Notes: generated by a model not told the origin, from the sequence alone. A DNA stretch of 64,000 bases from Mugil cephalus (GCF_022458985.1 NC_061786.1:16994974-17058973), one strand, 5' to 3'; shown: positions 11,301 through 20,120, numbered from the stretch's first letter. Translations and numbers: made by a program.

Positions 11301-12499
11301 AGTATCAAGAGTCTCAGGTCTCTCAGGAAGTTTGAGCTAAACAGGTAATGTTCACGCAGTAGTTTCCTGCATCGTTATACCAATGAGACAAGTTTGTACA
11401 GTAGCTCAATTGTAGGTTTAATTACGGTTCTTTATTGTGTACATGAATATCAAAGTTCATCCGTGTCCTTGGAAACACACCATAAACAAAGAAAAAAACA
11501 AAAAAAAAATCAAAGTCCACTGCTCTTAATTTATCCAAACGGTTTCAACTGCATCACAAGGTTTTCACCAGCAGATGGAGATACAGTGCAGCCGTCGCCA
11601 TGCACCATTTTGAGCAGTTGTCATACACCAGGGGAAAGATTTCTCTTTGCAAAGTGTGCCAACGTCATGAATAAATTCATCACACCACATAGCTCATATG
11701 CATAGGGCCTTCACACTTGAGACCTGACAGAGGAATATTATGAACACAGGCAAGAGTACCTTGTCTTTCCTGTAGTTAAAGTTGAAACAAGTATGTTCTG
11801 CACTGCAAATTAATATATGAAATAAAAAGGGAAGAGGCCAGAGAGAAAAATATATTTTATTGACGCTTCTTATACATTTATATGAAAAATAAAATAAAAA
11901 ATTAAACAGCGATTGGAGCACAAAGAGGACATGGACAGGTTAGAGTGAAATCTGTTCTTGTATGTTCAGCTCATTCCTGACTGATGCTGCCTCCTCTCCA
12001 GAATGACTACGCGTGGATGAGCTACGTCAGCATGTCGGCCATCTTCCTCTTCGTGAGTTTCTTCGAGATCGGCCCCGGCCCCATCCCGTGGTTCATCGTG
12101 GCCGAAATTTTCAGCCAGGGACCCCGGCCCGCGGCCATCGCTCTCGCTGGCTGCTGTAACTGGACCAGCAACTTCATCATAGGCATGACCTTTCCATACA
12201 TACAGGTGTGTGTGTGCGGTGCAAACTCGAGCCACCCGTGCGGCCATGCGTGTTGACAAATCAAACAACATTTTTTTATCTATTTTTTTTCCCCTTTTTC
12301 TCATCAGGAGTGGCTGGATGCTTACGTCTTCATCCTGTTTGCTGTGTTGCTCATTGGGTTCACTGCGTTTATTTATTTCCGAGTACCCGAGACCAAGGGC
12401 AAATCTTTCGAGGAGATCGCTGCTGTCTTCCAGAAAAAGCGCCCGGTGCCCAAAGACATTACTGAACTGGAGCAGCTCAAAACGTCCACGGACGCTTAA
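5335..12499 (+). CDS. slc2a2: solute carrier family 2 member 2 (GLUT2), facilitative glucose transporter, complete
   Basis: Twelve exons (5335-5349, 5746-5841, 7432-7634, 7796-7920, 8093-8208, 8301-8463, 9919-10025, 10632-10712, 10903-11007, 11191-11292, 12002-12205, 12308-12499) join in frame to 1509 nt, 502 residues. It is a 12-TM plasma-membrane hexose uniporter of the MFS sugar-porter family. Visible signatures: GVINAPQ after TM1; extracellular loop 1 with N-glycosylation site N60; LRGR loop; PMYIGEIAP and RGALG; PESPR (221-225); QQLSG (295-299); GRR (345-347); GPGPIPWF (395-402); PETKG (466-470). SWMSYVS-type TM10, [15 protein letters not shown] and [19 protein letters not shown] fit GLUT2 better than GLUT1/3/4, and loop 1 is longer than in GLUT1. 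Expected role: low-affinity glucose flux in liver, gut, kidney and islets. It sits between tnik and eif5a2, as in other vertebrates. Confidence 0.95.
5746..5841 (+). CDS. slc2a2: slc2a2 exon 2 (TM1)
   Basis: 96 nt, residues 6-37, ending at VINAPQK. The acceptor is a CAGCAG tandem, so the exon may begin at 5746 (METGK-QLTG) or 5749 (METGK-LTG). Donor GTAGGC. Confidence 0.92.
6170..6570 (-). mobile_element. Penelope-like retroelement relic, linker and GIY-YIG endonuclease end
   Basis: Read on the minus strand from about 6570 down, the sequence gives a typical Penelope-like element tail. First comes a linker with [20 protein letters not shown] and [10 protein letters not shown], a stop codon, then [15 protein letters not shown], the GIY-YIG core with [19 protein letters not shown], and after a frameshift [20 protein letters not shown]. 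These motifs are characteristic of fish Penelope-like GIY-YIG endonucleases. The in-frame stop and the frameshift show that it is dead. The reverse transcriptase part is missing. Confidence 0.75.
6690..6830 (+). mobile_element. probable Penelope-like terminal repeat segment, inverted to the coding relic
   Basis: The stretch with GAAGAAGCTACTCGGACGAG, GGCGAAAC and CCATGACCTGGATGACTGAG resembles, from memory, sequences that recur at the ends of fish Penelope-like copies. It lies on the opposite strand to the adjacent GIY-YIG relic. Inverted terminal segments are common in this group. Boundaries are approximate. Confidence 0.45.
6721..6783 (+). ncRNA. hammerhead-ribozyme-like core (degenerate)
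   Basis: Stem I strands 6721-6731 and 6773-6783 pair with nine Watson-Crick pairs, one G-U and one mismatch. Box CUGANGA is present as CGGACGA (6732-6738, one mismatch). G6739-C6743 can close a minimal stem II. GAAA is at 6744-6747, and C6748 can pair with G6769 before the GUC cleavage triplet (6769-6771). Stem III is very short and one U (6772) bulges. Hammerhead motifs are known in Penelope-like elements. The core mismatch suggests an inactive copy. Confidence 0.35.
7432..7634 (+). CDS. slc2a2: slc2a2 exon 3 (loop 1, TM2)
   Basis: 203 nt, residues 38-104 plus two bases of Arg105. It holds the extracellular loop with NTT glycosylation site N60 and TM2 ([15 protein letters not shown]). Donor AG|GTCAGG leaves phase 2. 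Confidence 0.93.
7796..7920 (+). CDS. slc2a2: slc2a2 exon 4 (TM3 and start of TM4)
   Basis: 125 nt. The first base completes Arg105 (LRGR-VKGM), and the exon runs through [12 protein letters not shown] to the first base of Gly147. Acceptor TTTCTGCAG, donor GTACAT. Confidence 0.92.
8093..8208 (+). CDS. slc2a2: slc2a2 exon 5 (TM4-TM5)
   Basis: 116 nt. It completes Gly147 and encodes [35 protein letters not shown]. Phase 0 end, GTGAGT donor. The next intron is only 92 nt. Confidence 0.94.
8301..8463 (+). CDS. slc2a2: slc2a2 exon 6 (TM6, PESPR)
   Basis: 163 nt, residues 186-239 plus one base of Ser240. It carries the [11 protein letters not shown]6 and the PESPRYLY motif after it. Donor GTAAGA. 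Confidence 0.94.
8464..9918 (+). other. slc2a2: slc2a2 intron 6
   Basis: Largest intron after intron 2. It contains one Tc1-like relic (8777-9110) and otherwise A/T-rich sequence with no exon. Confidence 0.85.
8777..9110 (-). mobile_element. Tc1-like transposon relic (copy a, antisense)
   Basis: Begins with CCAATCAACCACAACATTAT and ends with TATTAGGAAGGTGGTCATAA. It is the reverse complement of the family seen at 34674, 55641 and 61902. Internally deleted. Confidence 0.7.
9919..10025 (+). CDS. slc2a2: slc2a2 exon 7 (cytoplasmic loop 6-7)
   Basis: 107 nt. It completes Ser240 and encodes [20 protein letters not shown], a charged intracellular helical loop, ending ILSL before GTAGGT. Confidence 0.92.
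10632..10712 (+). CDS. slc2a2: slc2a2 exon 8 (TM7, sugar-binding)
   Basis: 81 nt, residues 276-302, ending QQLSGVNA. Gln295/Gln296 correspond to the sugar-binding glutamines of TM7. The residues in the place of the GLUT1/3/4 QLS motif are H292-L293-S294. Donor GTAGGC. Confidence 0.94.
10903..11007 (+). CDS. slc2a2: slc2a2 exon 9 (TM8)
   Basis: 105 nt, residues 303-337, with [10 protein letters not shown] and [26 protein letters not shown] donor. Confidence 0.94.
11054..11077 (+). repeat. (CA)n microsatellite
   Basis: Perfect CA dinucleotide run in slc2a2 intron 9. Confidence 0.9.
11191..11292 (+). CDS. slc2a2: slc2a2 exon 10 (GRR loop, TM9)
   Basis: 102 nt, residues 338-371: [20 protein letters not shown] and the TM9 segment. 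The donor GTTCGT is weak but GT-conforming. Confidence 0.93.
12002..12205 (+). CDS. slc2a2: slc2a2 exon 11 (TM10-TM11)
   Basis: 204 nt, residues 372-439. It includes [27 protein letters not shown] (with the conserved Trp of the substrate cavity), FSQGPRPAA and [10 protein letters not shown]. This exon gives the strongest GLUT2 resemblance. Confidence 0.95.
12308..12499 (+). CDS. slc2a2: slc2a2 exon 12 (TM12, C-terminus)
   Basis: 192 nt, residues 440-502 and TAA. It carries TM12, [20 protein letters not shown] and a 20-odd residue cytoplasmic tail ending STDA. Confidence 0.95.
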   Translation, partial: EWLDAYVFILFAVLLIGFTAFIYFRVPETKGKSFEEIAAVFQKKRPVPKDITELEQLKTSTDA

Positions 12500-13130
12500 A
12501 ACAGCAGAGTGCCTCCTTTGTGTGGTATGCGGGGGTGTGTCCGTCAGTGTTTTGAGTGTGCATTTCTCGTTGTAGTATTGCAGCAATTAAAAGACAAGAT
12601 TTTTACATGGTAAAACTGTTTTTTTATTTTGTAAAAATGTAAATGTGAGCTATTTTAAAAGCACTCACGATCATCATGTTTCAGCTATATGTGGAGTGAT
12701 GTTTACATGTATTGAGTTAGTCGTCTAAAGGGGCAATAATGAATATTTTACATACTATTTCTGTGAGACCTACACAAATATGACACAACTCTGCAGTGCA
12801 ACACAGCTCTACCTAACTTTATGGTGCGATATTTAGAAGCTAAAGATCTTCAGGTGGAACGTTAAAAGAACGCTAGATGAAATGAGAGTGAATATTGGAT
12901 TTCTTGTCCTGGTGTGCCATTCACACACCACTACTTCACATGTGCAGTTCATCTGCTGCACATGTGAACAGGAAACCCTATGTCTGTGACTGTCGTATTC
13001 AACTGTTTCTTTGTGCTGTCCCCTTTGGTGCCTACATTTAAAAACCGAGAGCGAGAAAATAATAATAATAAAAGTTTATGTTTGCTGAACCCTCAACAGA
13101 AGAGACAATAAAATATCACTTAAAGAACAT
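12500..13130 (+). other. slc2a2: slc2a2 3' UTR (inferred)
   Basis: Possible poly(A) signals are ATTAAA at 12586, AATAAA at 13067 (followed by TTTATGTTTGCTG) and AATAAA at 13107. Which is used cannot be told from sequence. Confidence 0.5.
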
Positions 13131-13157
13131 GTTGCATGAAATTTATTGACACCTCTG

Positions 13158-13220
13158 CATATATATATACTGTATATATATTTATATACATACATACACA
13201 TACATACACAATATTATAAT
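13158..13220 (+). repeat. TA/TACA-rich simple repeat
   Basis: Impure AT and TACA tandem repeats following the slc2a2 3' end. Confidence 0.8.
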
Positions 13221-13502
13221 ATTAAACTGACCTTCGAGGGCGAATACTTAATTGATGAGGAAATGATCTGTTTGAATCTGTTTGTCCGAAGACCCCAGGA
13301 AAGCTTCAGCTCTAGACAAGAGTTACCACACAACTGGAGATGCAAGAAACTTTTTAAGCAATGGAACGGTGTGTTGCATATAGTGTTTTCTGGCGGAATA
13401 TGTGAACGAGAAAGTAGCATTTGTGGAAGACAGTTAAAATCCTTCAGTGGATTTCTCTTAACTAGAGCATTCACATTTTACCCATACGGGGTCGTACGGC
13501 CG

Positions 13503-13671
13503 AGGCCTGCGCCGTCTCCTCGGTAGTCATGAAATGACACATGGAACCTTAAACTTGCCGAACCAGTTTTGGCTTGACCAACAGGCGGACTCCTCTCCTT
13601 TGTGTAGCGGTCACTCTTGGCGCAGCAATTTTCTAAACTTCAAAAGGCGTCCTTTACGTCACCGAAGACAG
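13503..13671 (+). repeat. block similar to eif5a2 intron 2
   Basis: Similar to 17750-17919: shared TCGGTAGT.GTGAAAT, AACCAGTTTT and, 90 bases on, CTTTTCTAAA-type and CGTCACC.AAGA words in the same order. This may be the surviving part of one decayed eif5a-like copy or a dispersed repeat. Confidence 0.5.
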
Positions 13672-13756
13672 GCACCTTTTCCACACCTTATGTCTACTGC
13701 ACCCGTGCACTCCTTGTCTGCTCAAATTTCATGTAACATTGGCACCCAGCTTTCTA

Positions 13757-14000
13757 AACTAAGACACTGTAAGGCTGCCTTGAGCCTTTGGTTAGATTAC
13801 TTTGTAACACTAAGACTAGTATGGTCATGGTAAAACCTCTACGTTCCTCCTCTAAAATGCATATCTTAAGGCACTTTTGTGATTTCAGTGATTTTCCTAG
13901 TTTAACAAGTAACCCCACAAGGACAGATGTAAACTGTCGAGGCACATTAACAGATTCACCTTATTAGGATCGAAGAAGATACAGCATAAGTGTGGGAAAA
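13757..14000 (+). pseudogene. decayed eif5a-like copy: end of exon 1, intron 1, start of exon 2
   Basis: Collinear with the functional gene downstream. AAGACACTGTAAG (13761) matches exon 1 AAGACCCTGTAAG (17273). ATGGTCATG followed by GTAAAACC (13821-13838) matches the exon 1 end and donor. TTAAGGCACTTTTGTGATTT matches the intron 1 word CAAGGCAATTTTGTGATTTT. ATTCACCTTATTAGGA (13954) matches the exon 2 start GTTCACCTCGTTGGAC. The intron equivalent is 124 nt against 116 nt. Retention of the intron means a DNA-level duplicate, not a retrocopy. The reading frame is destroyed. No exon 3 or 4 equivalent was found. Confidence 0.6.
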
Positions 14001-14061
14001 AAATTCTCACTCATTCGCTAAAGGAGTGGGTCATGCATCAGAGCTGAGCTACGCCATGTAC

Positions 14062-14160
14062 TGGTTTAAGCAGGCTGAACAGGTTCTGACGTGGTTTACG
14101 CGCGTTCTACTCTTCCCTCATTGAAAGCCTTATTGGGGGAGAGCAATTCTCTAAATTGCC
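14062..14160 (+). repeat. second block similar to eif5a2 intron 2
   Basis: Similar to 17789-17886: GGTTTAAGCAGGCTGAACAGG against GGCTTTAAACTGGCTAAACCAG, an ATTG.A.GCCT word, and TCTAAATTGC at both ends. It lies just after the pseudo exon 2, in the position expected for intron 2. Confidence 0.5.
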
Positions 14161-14169
14161 TGGATGCTC

Positions 14170-15540
14170 TGGAAAAACAGGTGTTGTGGTTGCATAGTTT
14201 TGCAGGTTATATCAATTTGTAATTTACACACTGCTGTCCCATGACATATATACGCCGACTTCCTCATCTGTTATGTTCAACTGATCATATGTCACAGAAA
14301 CGTTTGAAGCCAAATTTCTGAAAATGTGATGTAATTGTGTAATTTTTGCAGCACGTGCTTGTGGATAATGAGAACCCTCCCACCACACACACACACTCGT
14401 GACGTGAGATGGAAATATTTACATATTGTTTCATATTCAGGTTTTTTATTTGGTGGAAAAGGATTTTATGAAATAGGATAGATTTGTGATGCAGGAACTT
14501 CACTTTTTCCACAACAGAAACATATGGAATAAATTCAGGGAATAGACAGGGATAAGTGTTTAACTGATACCAGTTCTGTTTACCCAGTGACAACGTCTCT
14601 CTTACACAGCCCCCAGAAATGCTTCAGGAATAATTCCAGACTAATTACAAGTCGGCTGAGTCAGCCCTGCCTCATAAAAGCTGACTTTTTTTTTCTTTCT
14701 CCGAGCTAAACAGCCGAGACTTAGCACATGTCAGGAAGTTCGTAGTATCTTTGCTCATCTCCAACAGTAAAAAGAAAAAAAAACCTTAGATATGGTGCAG
14801 CAGTTTGTATAATGAACATTTCTCATTACAAGGAATAAAGAAAAGGCACTGAAAAAATCTGTGTTGCGTACTCCCGTGCAGTATGTAAAAATCCAAAAGG
14901 AACTTTGTGAATATGTATGTAAAAAAAAAAAGATCTGGTTAAAGTTGGGTCATAACTTCAACCTATTTGCACACACAATATGTATGTAAGGTAAGGGAGC
15001 AGTATTGGGAATCAGCTTTGGCTATACATACATGTACAGTGCATATAAACTGCCTCCGCAAGTAACAATTCTTTCATGTCCCTTTTAAATAAATAAATAT
15101 GAAATATTATTACATCTCCTGTCAGTGGTTTTAATGTTGTGGCTGTTCGGCTTGTGTCATGGACTTAAAGAAAAACAAAACCTCCTTAAAAGAGCTAAAC
15201 TACCGCAAATGCATGTTTAAATAGAATTGCCTTCTTCTTAAAAAAAATGTATTTTGTAACTTGCATCATTTGCATCTGAATATGTTTCTGTTACCACTAC
15301 ATTTTGCGTCTCCCCTTCACTAATTATTTAGGGGGGGCCATAGCCCTCCAGAATTTATTTATGTATTTTTTCCCGGACGAAAAAAAAAGTGGAAAAAAAA
15401 GAGAGACTGCAGAGCCTATGTGTCTACATATAACGAGGATTTTCCACACTTGTAACCAGATCCTGTGCCACAGGATCTGCAGGGAGGGGGCCTTTACGGA
15501 AAGCTCCACCCATGCGAAGTAATCATCCCCAACCTGAAAG
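14170..15540 (+). other. intergenic, slc2a2 to eif5a2
   Basis: No exon recognised. A/T-rich with short A runs. It contains a 35-bp end fragment of the Tc1-like family at 15118-15152 (GTCAGTGGTTTTAATGTTGT). Confidence 0.7.
15118..15152 (+). mobile_element. Tc1-like end fragment (copy i)
   Basis: Carries GTCAGTGGTTTTAATGTTGT and then GGCTGTTCGG, the right terminal sequence of the family at 61902-62408. Confidence 0.6.
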
Positions 15541-15588
15541 AAGACCAAGCCGTACGACACTCCCTTTTCGGTGCAGTCAAGACGTAAG
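15541..15588 (+). promoter_or_regulatory. eif5a2: eif5a2 promoter-proximal region and untranslated exon 1 (inferred)
   Basis: The region becomes CpG-rich here. AAG|GTAAGC at 15588/15589 is a strong donor, and the coding exon has its acceptor at 17160, so a 5' UTR exon ending at 15588 is likely. CTCCCTTTTC at 15560-15569 looks like a terminal oligopyrimidine start. If transcription began there, the 5' UTR would be 40 nt. Confidence 0.45.
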
Positions 15589-16295
15589 GTAAGCCAAACT
15601 TTCCAGAGACGGGGAGAGATTAAAGTAACACATTTGACGATTCCTCCGACGTTGTCGCATTTGATTGTTTTGCGACGTAGCGAGTCGTTGCATAATGCGC
15701 GACGTAAGGGGTTCGTGCGCAGTCCCGGTAGTTAATGGTTAACTTGGAAGCTGTGGATGGTGTTTGGTGAGCTAACGTAAGAAGTTAGCACAGAAGCTTA
15801 GCTAACGTCAGTATAGTTGGTCTAATGGGGCCGTGCTGGTGGGTGCGTATCGTCATAGCTAAGCTGAGTTATGTGTGATTTATACTCCTACGCAGGGCTA
15901 CGCAAGGACCTTGCGCACGGACCCTCCGCCGGCGTGACACATTTAGTCGTGCTTAGCTTAGCTTGCCACCGTAGCTTGATAGAAGCCGAATGAGTGGAGG
16001 TCCCGGAGCTAGCTTAATGTTTTTAGCGCTGTCGTGTCAGATGCTCAGCTGACCCAACTGCCACGTAATGCAGGTGGTTCATGGGGTTTACTATCTTTTT
16101 TGACCTACACTGCCACAACAATATAGCTAACTTTACGCACACAAACGCACGTCACATACATTTACATTCCTATACATACATCGCTCTTTTACTTTTACTT
16201 TTACTGCAGACTGAAGGAGAACGCCTCGTTGCAGTTTTGCACACCGTACTTTTCCTCCCTCGTTGCCAAATTTGCACCCAAATGTGTTGTATATA

Positions 16296-16505
16296 ACGTT
16301 AACTCATTGCACTACTCATTTTTGCACTACCCATCACCATTTTTTTTAATGTATGTATGTATTAATTCCAATTTGTTTATTCTATGTTGCTTTTTTTTTT
16401 TTTTTTTTCATTTTTAAACTGAGCTTTCCCACTCAGTCTTATGTCCTTGTTGCCTGCCCTTAATTGCCGCCTGTGGACAAATAAAAGTTTTCTGAATCTG
16501 AATCT
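16296..16505 (+). mobile_element. LINE 3'-end relic with CTGAAT tail
   Basis: CATTGCACTACTC, TTGCACTACCCATCACC, then a TGTCCTTGTTGCCTGCCC word and GTGGACAAATAAAAG, ending in tandem CTGAAT units. This is the pattern of fish CR1/L2-type LINE ends, which finish in short tandem repeats. Confidence 0.5.
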
Positions 16506-16611
16506 TTATTTAGGCAGACTCAGCCGTATAACTAACAATTTAAACTGCATGTTTGGATGCACGTTGGGCGTTTTCCTTGACGCGGTTGGCGGGTAAAGGA
16601 CAAACGTGGAG

Positions 16612-16700
16612 ATTAGACAAGATAATACTTTATTGATACTGGGGGAAATTCAGATGCTACGGCAGCACTAATAAAAAAAAAAAAAAAAAAAAAAAAAAAA
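16612..16700 (-). mobile_element. LINE-type 3' tail, antisense, with A-run
   Basis: AGATAATACTTTATTGATAC, then GGGGGAAATTCAG and CGGCAGC, is the familiar reverse-complement end of a fish LINE. A run of about 28 A follows at 16673. Confidence 0.5.
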
Positions 16701-17160
16701 TAGTGACCGGAAAAGAAATTAAATAGGTCACGGAGAGCAGGCAGCCGGAAAGACTTTAAATAGGACAAAGACAAACAAAAACACTGCACAAGAACAAAGT
16801 GACAACAGCTGTGGATAAAGTGACTATAAAATTAGATCAAAGTATCTAAGTGTCACCCTTGTGTGAGCATAAGCATAGAGGCATTTTAAGTGAAACAAAG
16901 ATCACCTTTTTGCTAACATCTCACGGCACTTTTGGGATATTGATTTAAATGCACCACAGTCAAAATAGACGGTGACCTTGTACACACCAGGCTGCCACTG
17001 TGGAGTCTAAGCTGCTTTCGGGTGTTGTAACAGTTCTGCGTTGCCAAACTTTGCTCACCACAAAGTCAGAATCACATTATCCCCGTTGCAGTATCGGGCC
17101 TCAAATCTGTTAACCACACGTGTCTGTCCTTGTGTTCTTTTGCTCATCTCTGTCACACAG

Positions 17161-17333
17161 AACAACTCATCATGGCAGACCTAGATTTCTCTTCCGTGGA
17201 CGCTGGGGCATCGGTGACCTACCCCGTCCAGTGCTCTGCATTGAGAAAGAACGGCTATGTCATGCTGAAAGGAAGACCCTGTAAGATAGTCGACATGTCT
17301 ACCTCCAAGACTGGCAAGCATGGACATGCCAAG
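17161..17333 (+). CDS. eif5a2: eif5a2 first coding exon
   Basis: The acceptor CACACAG is at 17160, then 11 nt of 5' UTR and ATG at 17172. Residues 1-54, including the hypusine loop. It ends GGACATGCCAAG before GTAAAA, phase 0. Confidence 0.92.
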
Positions 17334-19294
17334 GTAAAACCATCTCTTGTTGCTTTTGGAATGCAGAGCTCAAGGCAATTTTGTGATTTTGGCCTGGTGT
17401 TCCCTTCCTGTACAGTTATCAGTTGACCTAATCGGTTGATGTTCCACAGGTTCACCTCGTTGGACTTGACATCTTTACTCAGAAGAAGTATGAAGATATC
17501 TGCCCATCTACTCATAACATGGATGTTCCAAACGTGAAAAGGAAAGAGTACCAGGTGAGAAGTCCCTGACACACATTCATATATGTGTGAACGTATGCAG
17601 CATTGGAAATCAATGCTGTGTGGAGTCTGTTAAGACCGGTAATAGATTTCCTGTTCTCGACTTGTTTAATAATAATTGGATTACATGCAACATTATCTCA
17701 CTGAAGACATTTGAAAGAAAGAAAATTGCTAAGGGGGTCTTATGTGTCAAGGCAGAACAGTCTCTTCGGTAGTTGTGAAATTATATATGGGCTTTAAACT
17801 GGCTAAACCAGTTTTATCTTGGTTAACAAACGGCCTCAGCTTACCTGATTGGAGGCCTCCTTTGAGTCATTACTTTTCTAAATTGCACAAGACGTGCTGC
17901 ACGTCACCAAAGAATGTGGGATATCTTCACTCTCTACAGCACCTGGATATTGTCTTATTGTTTCATGTGGCAAAAGACTCTTGTAAATAGCGATGCTATT
18001 CGTCACTGGTAGAAGCTTCTCTTAGAGCAAGAGCAAATGGAACAAAACATTTGACAAATCCCAGCAATGGAGATGAGAAGAAGTCACGAGACCAACCAGA
18101 AATAAGAGAAGATGTGGTCTTATCGCAGAAAAGTAGTTGTGGATGGGGTTGTTTTGTCGGACAGATTCAAAGTAAATAAATAAACGATGGATCAACAAGT
18201 ATACTTGGCCTGGTCTCGCCAAGCAAAGACTCTGTGTTTGGTGACATAGGATTCCATTGCTGCAGGTTTTAGTATAACGACTAAAACCGTAGACATTTTA
18301 TTTAATTTGTTTAGATTTTTTTTTTTCTACGAAGCCTTGTTCTCATGATTTGACAATTTCTTTTTTCTCTAATTCAAAAGATCTTTTTCTCTACTCAACT
18401 GTCTGCTTTGGAATGGCATTATTTCTTCTTTGTCTTTGTTTAAATGACAATCACAATCTTTTTAACTGTTAACTAACTGTAACTTTTTTTTTGGTTGTTC
18501 TTTACCCCATGTCACATTTAGGCCCTTGGGCTCTTGGATGGATTCTTGAGCCTGATGGATGATGCCGGAGAAGTCCGAGAGGACCTTAAATTGCCGGAAG
18601 GTGACCTGGGTAAAGAGCTCGAGAAGAAGTTCATTAATGATGAACAGTTTCTTGTAAGTAACTTTGTATTTATGTTTTATTGAGGAAGAGAGAACATGGG
18701 GTTTCCCTTATTTTACATCATTACAAAATAATAGACAAATGCAAAGTACAACCAGTACAAATTAGGGATGTGTTAATCCAGTACCAGTTTTTTAATGATA
18801 TGTATCAGCAAGTCCTGACTTGATCTCAAATGAACAAAATGTCCTCTCCTGGATATAAAAGGTGTTCTTATCTTACTTATTCTCCTAGATGTGTGCAGTG
18901 TGTGACTATATTAATTACAATGAATGGAGCTGTCATTGCTAATGTAGCGAGGACATGGTAGCTTGTACCGTAGCTCCACGATTGCGCTGGTCTAACTCAA
19001 TAACCCTTTCTGCAATATGTTCCATGTAATACTGTCTCAGGGAAGTTTTAAACACAGCGTGCTCTCTGAGTGTGTTCTCGTAGCATCCGTGATCTACTAT
19101 CTAGCACTAAAATGACATCCGCAAATGCCATCCATTGACATCCTGCCCCTCACAACTTCTCCAGGTGTCGACCCGAGCGTAGCTCTGGCCTCGTGAATGT
19201 GTTTATTGATCCTGTTTCCCCCCCTTTTCAGGTCAGTGTGCTCAGCGCTATAGGTGAAGAACTTGTAGTTGGAACTAAGAACATGACTGGTTGA
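17172..19294 (+). CDS. eif5a2: eukaryotic translation initiation factor 5A (eIF5A-2), complete
   Basis: Four coding exons (17172-17333, 17450-17554, 18522-18653, 19232-19294) join in frame to 462 nt, 153 residues, the usual length of eIF5A. It binds stalled ribosomes and promotes peptide-bond formation and termination. Activity requires hypusine made by deoxyhypusine synthase and hydroxylase on the loop lysine, here K49 in [12 protein letters not shown]. The N-terminal SH3-like domain ([54 protein letters not shown]) is well conserved. The C-terminal OB domain (from residue 84) keeps [17 protein letters not shown] but diverges elsewhere ([42 protein letters not shown]). The eif5a2 name rests on its place next to slc2a2. 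Confidence 0.93.
17450..17554 (+). CDS. eif5a2: eif5a2 second coding exon
   Basis: 105 nt, residues 55-89, [10 protein letters not shown] to KRKEYQ. Acceptor TTCCACAG, donor GTGAGA. Confidence 0.94.
17555..18521 (+). other. eif5a2: eif5a2 intron 2
   Basis: Contains the 17750-17919 block that recurs twice upstream (13503-13671 and 14062-14160). No RNA gene recognised. Acceptor CACATTTAG. Confidence 0.85.
18522..18653 (+). CDS. eif5a2: eif5a2 third coding exon
   Basis: 132 nt, residues 90-133. Carries [17 protein letters not shown] of the OB domain. Donor GTAAGT. Confidence 0.92.
18654..19231 (+). other. eif5a2: eif5a2 intron 3
   Basis: Unremarkable sequence with no repeat family recognised; a C/T-rich tract (CCCCCCCTTTTCAG) leads into the last exon. 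Confidence 0.85.
19232..19294 (+). CDS. eif5a2: eif5a2 terminal coding exon
   Basis: 63 nt, residues 134-153 ([20 protein letters not shown]) and TGA at 19292-19294. Confidence 0.92.
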   Translation, partial: VSVLSAIGEELVVGTKNMTG

Positions 19295-19300
19295 CGAGCC

Positions 19301-19319
19301 GGGGGAGGGGGGGGGGGGG
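19301..19319 (+). repeat. G-run just after the eif5a2 stop
   Basis: Nineteen bases of which all but two are G. In the mRNA it would lie at the very start of the 3' UTR. Confidence 0.85.
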
Positions 19320-19864
19320 ATTCACACTGGAGACCTCGCTCATGTCCTCCGTTTTGGTTTGGAAGCCTCACCATAGCCGCTGGCCTTCACCCCCCACTTC
19401 ACCGACCGGTGCTGCCGGCCGAAATCTGGGAACTGCATCCGACGGACAATTCATTTCAACCAATGAAGTAATCCACTCATAGTAATCACAACATACCATA
19501 AAAAACATTTATTAATAGTGTTCCAGGAATTCCTAAGAATATTCCAGCAATTTATAACATTCCTCTTAGAGCGTAGGCGATTTTTTGTCTTTGTGCATTA
19601 CTTGTATAAGCACTTGTCCTTTCTGAATCAGAGGTTTTTCAGTTGGCTGTGGACGTGTAGGGGTTGTTCAGAGTTCCTAAAATGTCTTAAGTCCTCCTGA
19701 AATCACCCCCTCACGGATTTGCACTGTTCAGAGAACCCGTAAACATAACCTCATCAATAGACTGAATATGCCTTTTACTTTTAAAATATTTAAACAGCCA
19801 TATTATATTGATATCGCTCCCAAGCTGTTTCTCTAACCACTAAGCAACAGTGCCCCCTTTTTTC

Positions 19865-20120
19865 CTTGTTTTTAATCTGCAGACACAGAGTCCCTGGAGA
19901 AAGAGAAGACTGTTAACTGTCGTTTTCGTCAAATTCTTTCTCTCACGTTCCTCTGTCAGTAGTTACCCCGAACATTAGTCAGATCAACCTCTGGCTCGCT
20001 CTATAAAATAAAATAAAAAAAAAAAAACCTTGTCTAATCATATCCTCAGCATCTGCTCTACAAGCCCTTCAAACTCTGAACTTATAACCATCACTTATAA
20101 TCCCTGCTGCTCTCGCTCCG
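19865..20120 (+). repeat. repeat pair A, first member
   Basis: Shares many ordered words with 35745-36005: CTTGTTTTTAATC, GAGTCCCTGG, GAAGACTGTTAAC, TTTTCGTCAAATTCTTTCT, CTGGCTC.CTCT, CAAGCCCTTCA and GCTGCTCTC. Not a family I recognise. Confidence 0.7.

Larger units (their letters stand above)
15589..17160 (+). other. eif5a2: eif5a2 intron in the 5' UTR
   Basis: Starts CpG-rich (15589-16040). It then contains LINE-type 3' tails at 16296-16505 and 16612-16700. Ends TGTCACACAG. Confidence 0.6.

Noticed and set aside
11966..12586. 206-codon minus-strand open frame
   Set aside because: Antisense shadow of slc2a2 exons 11 and 12.
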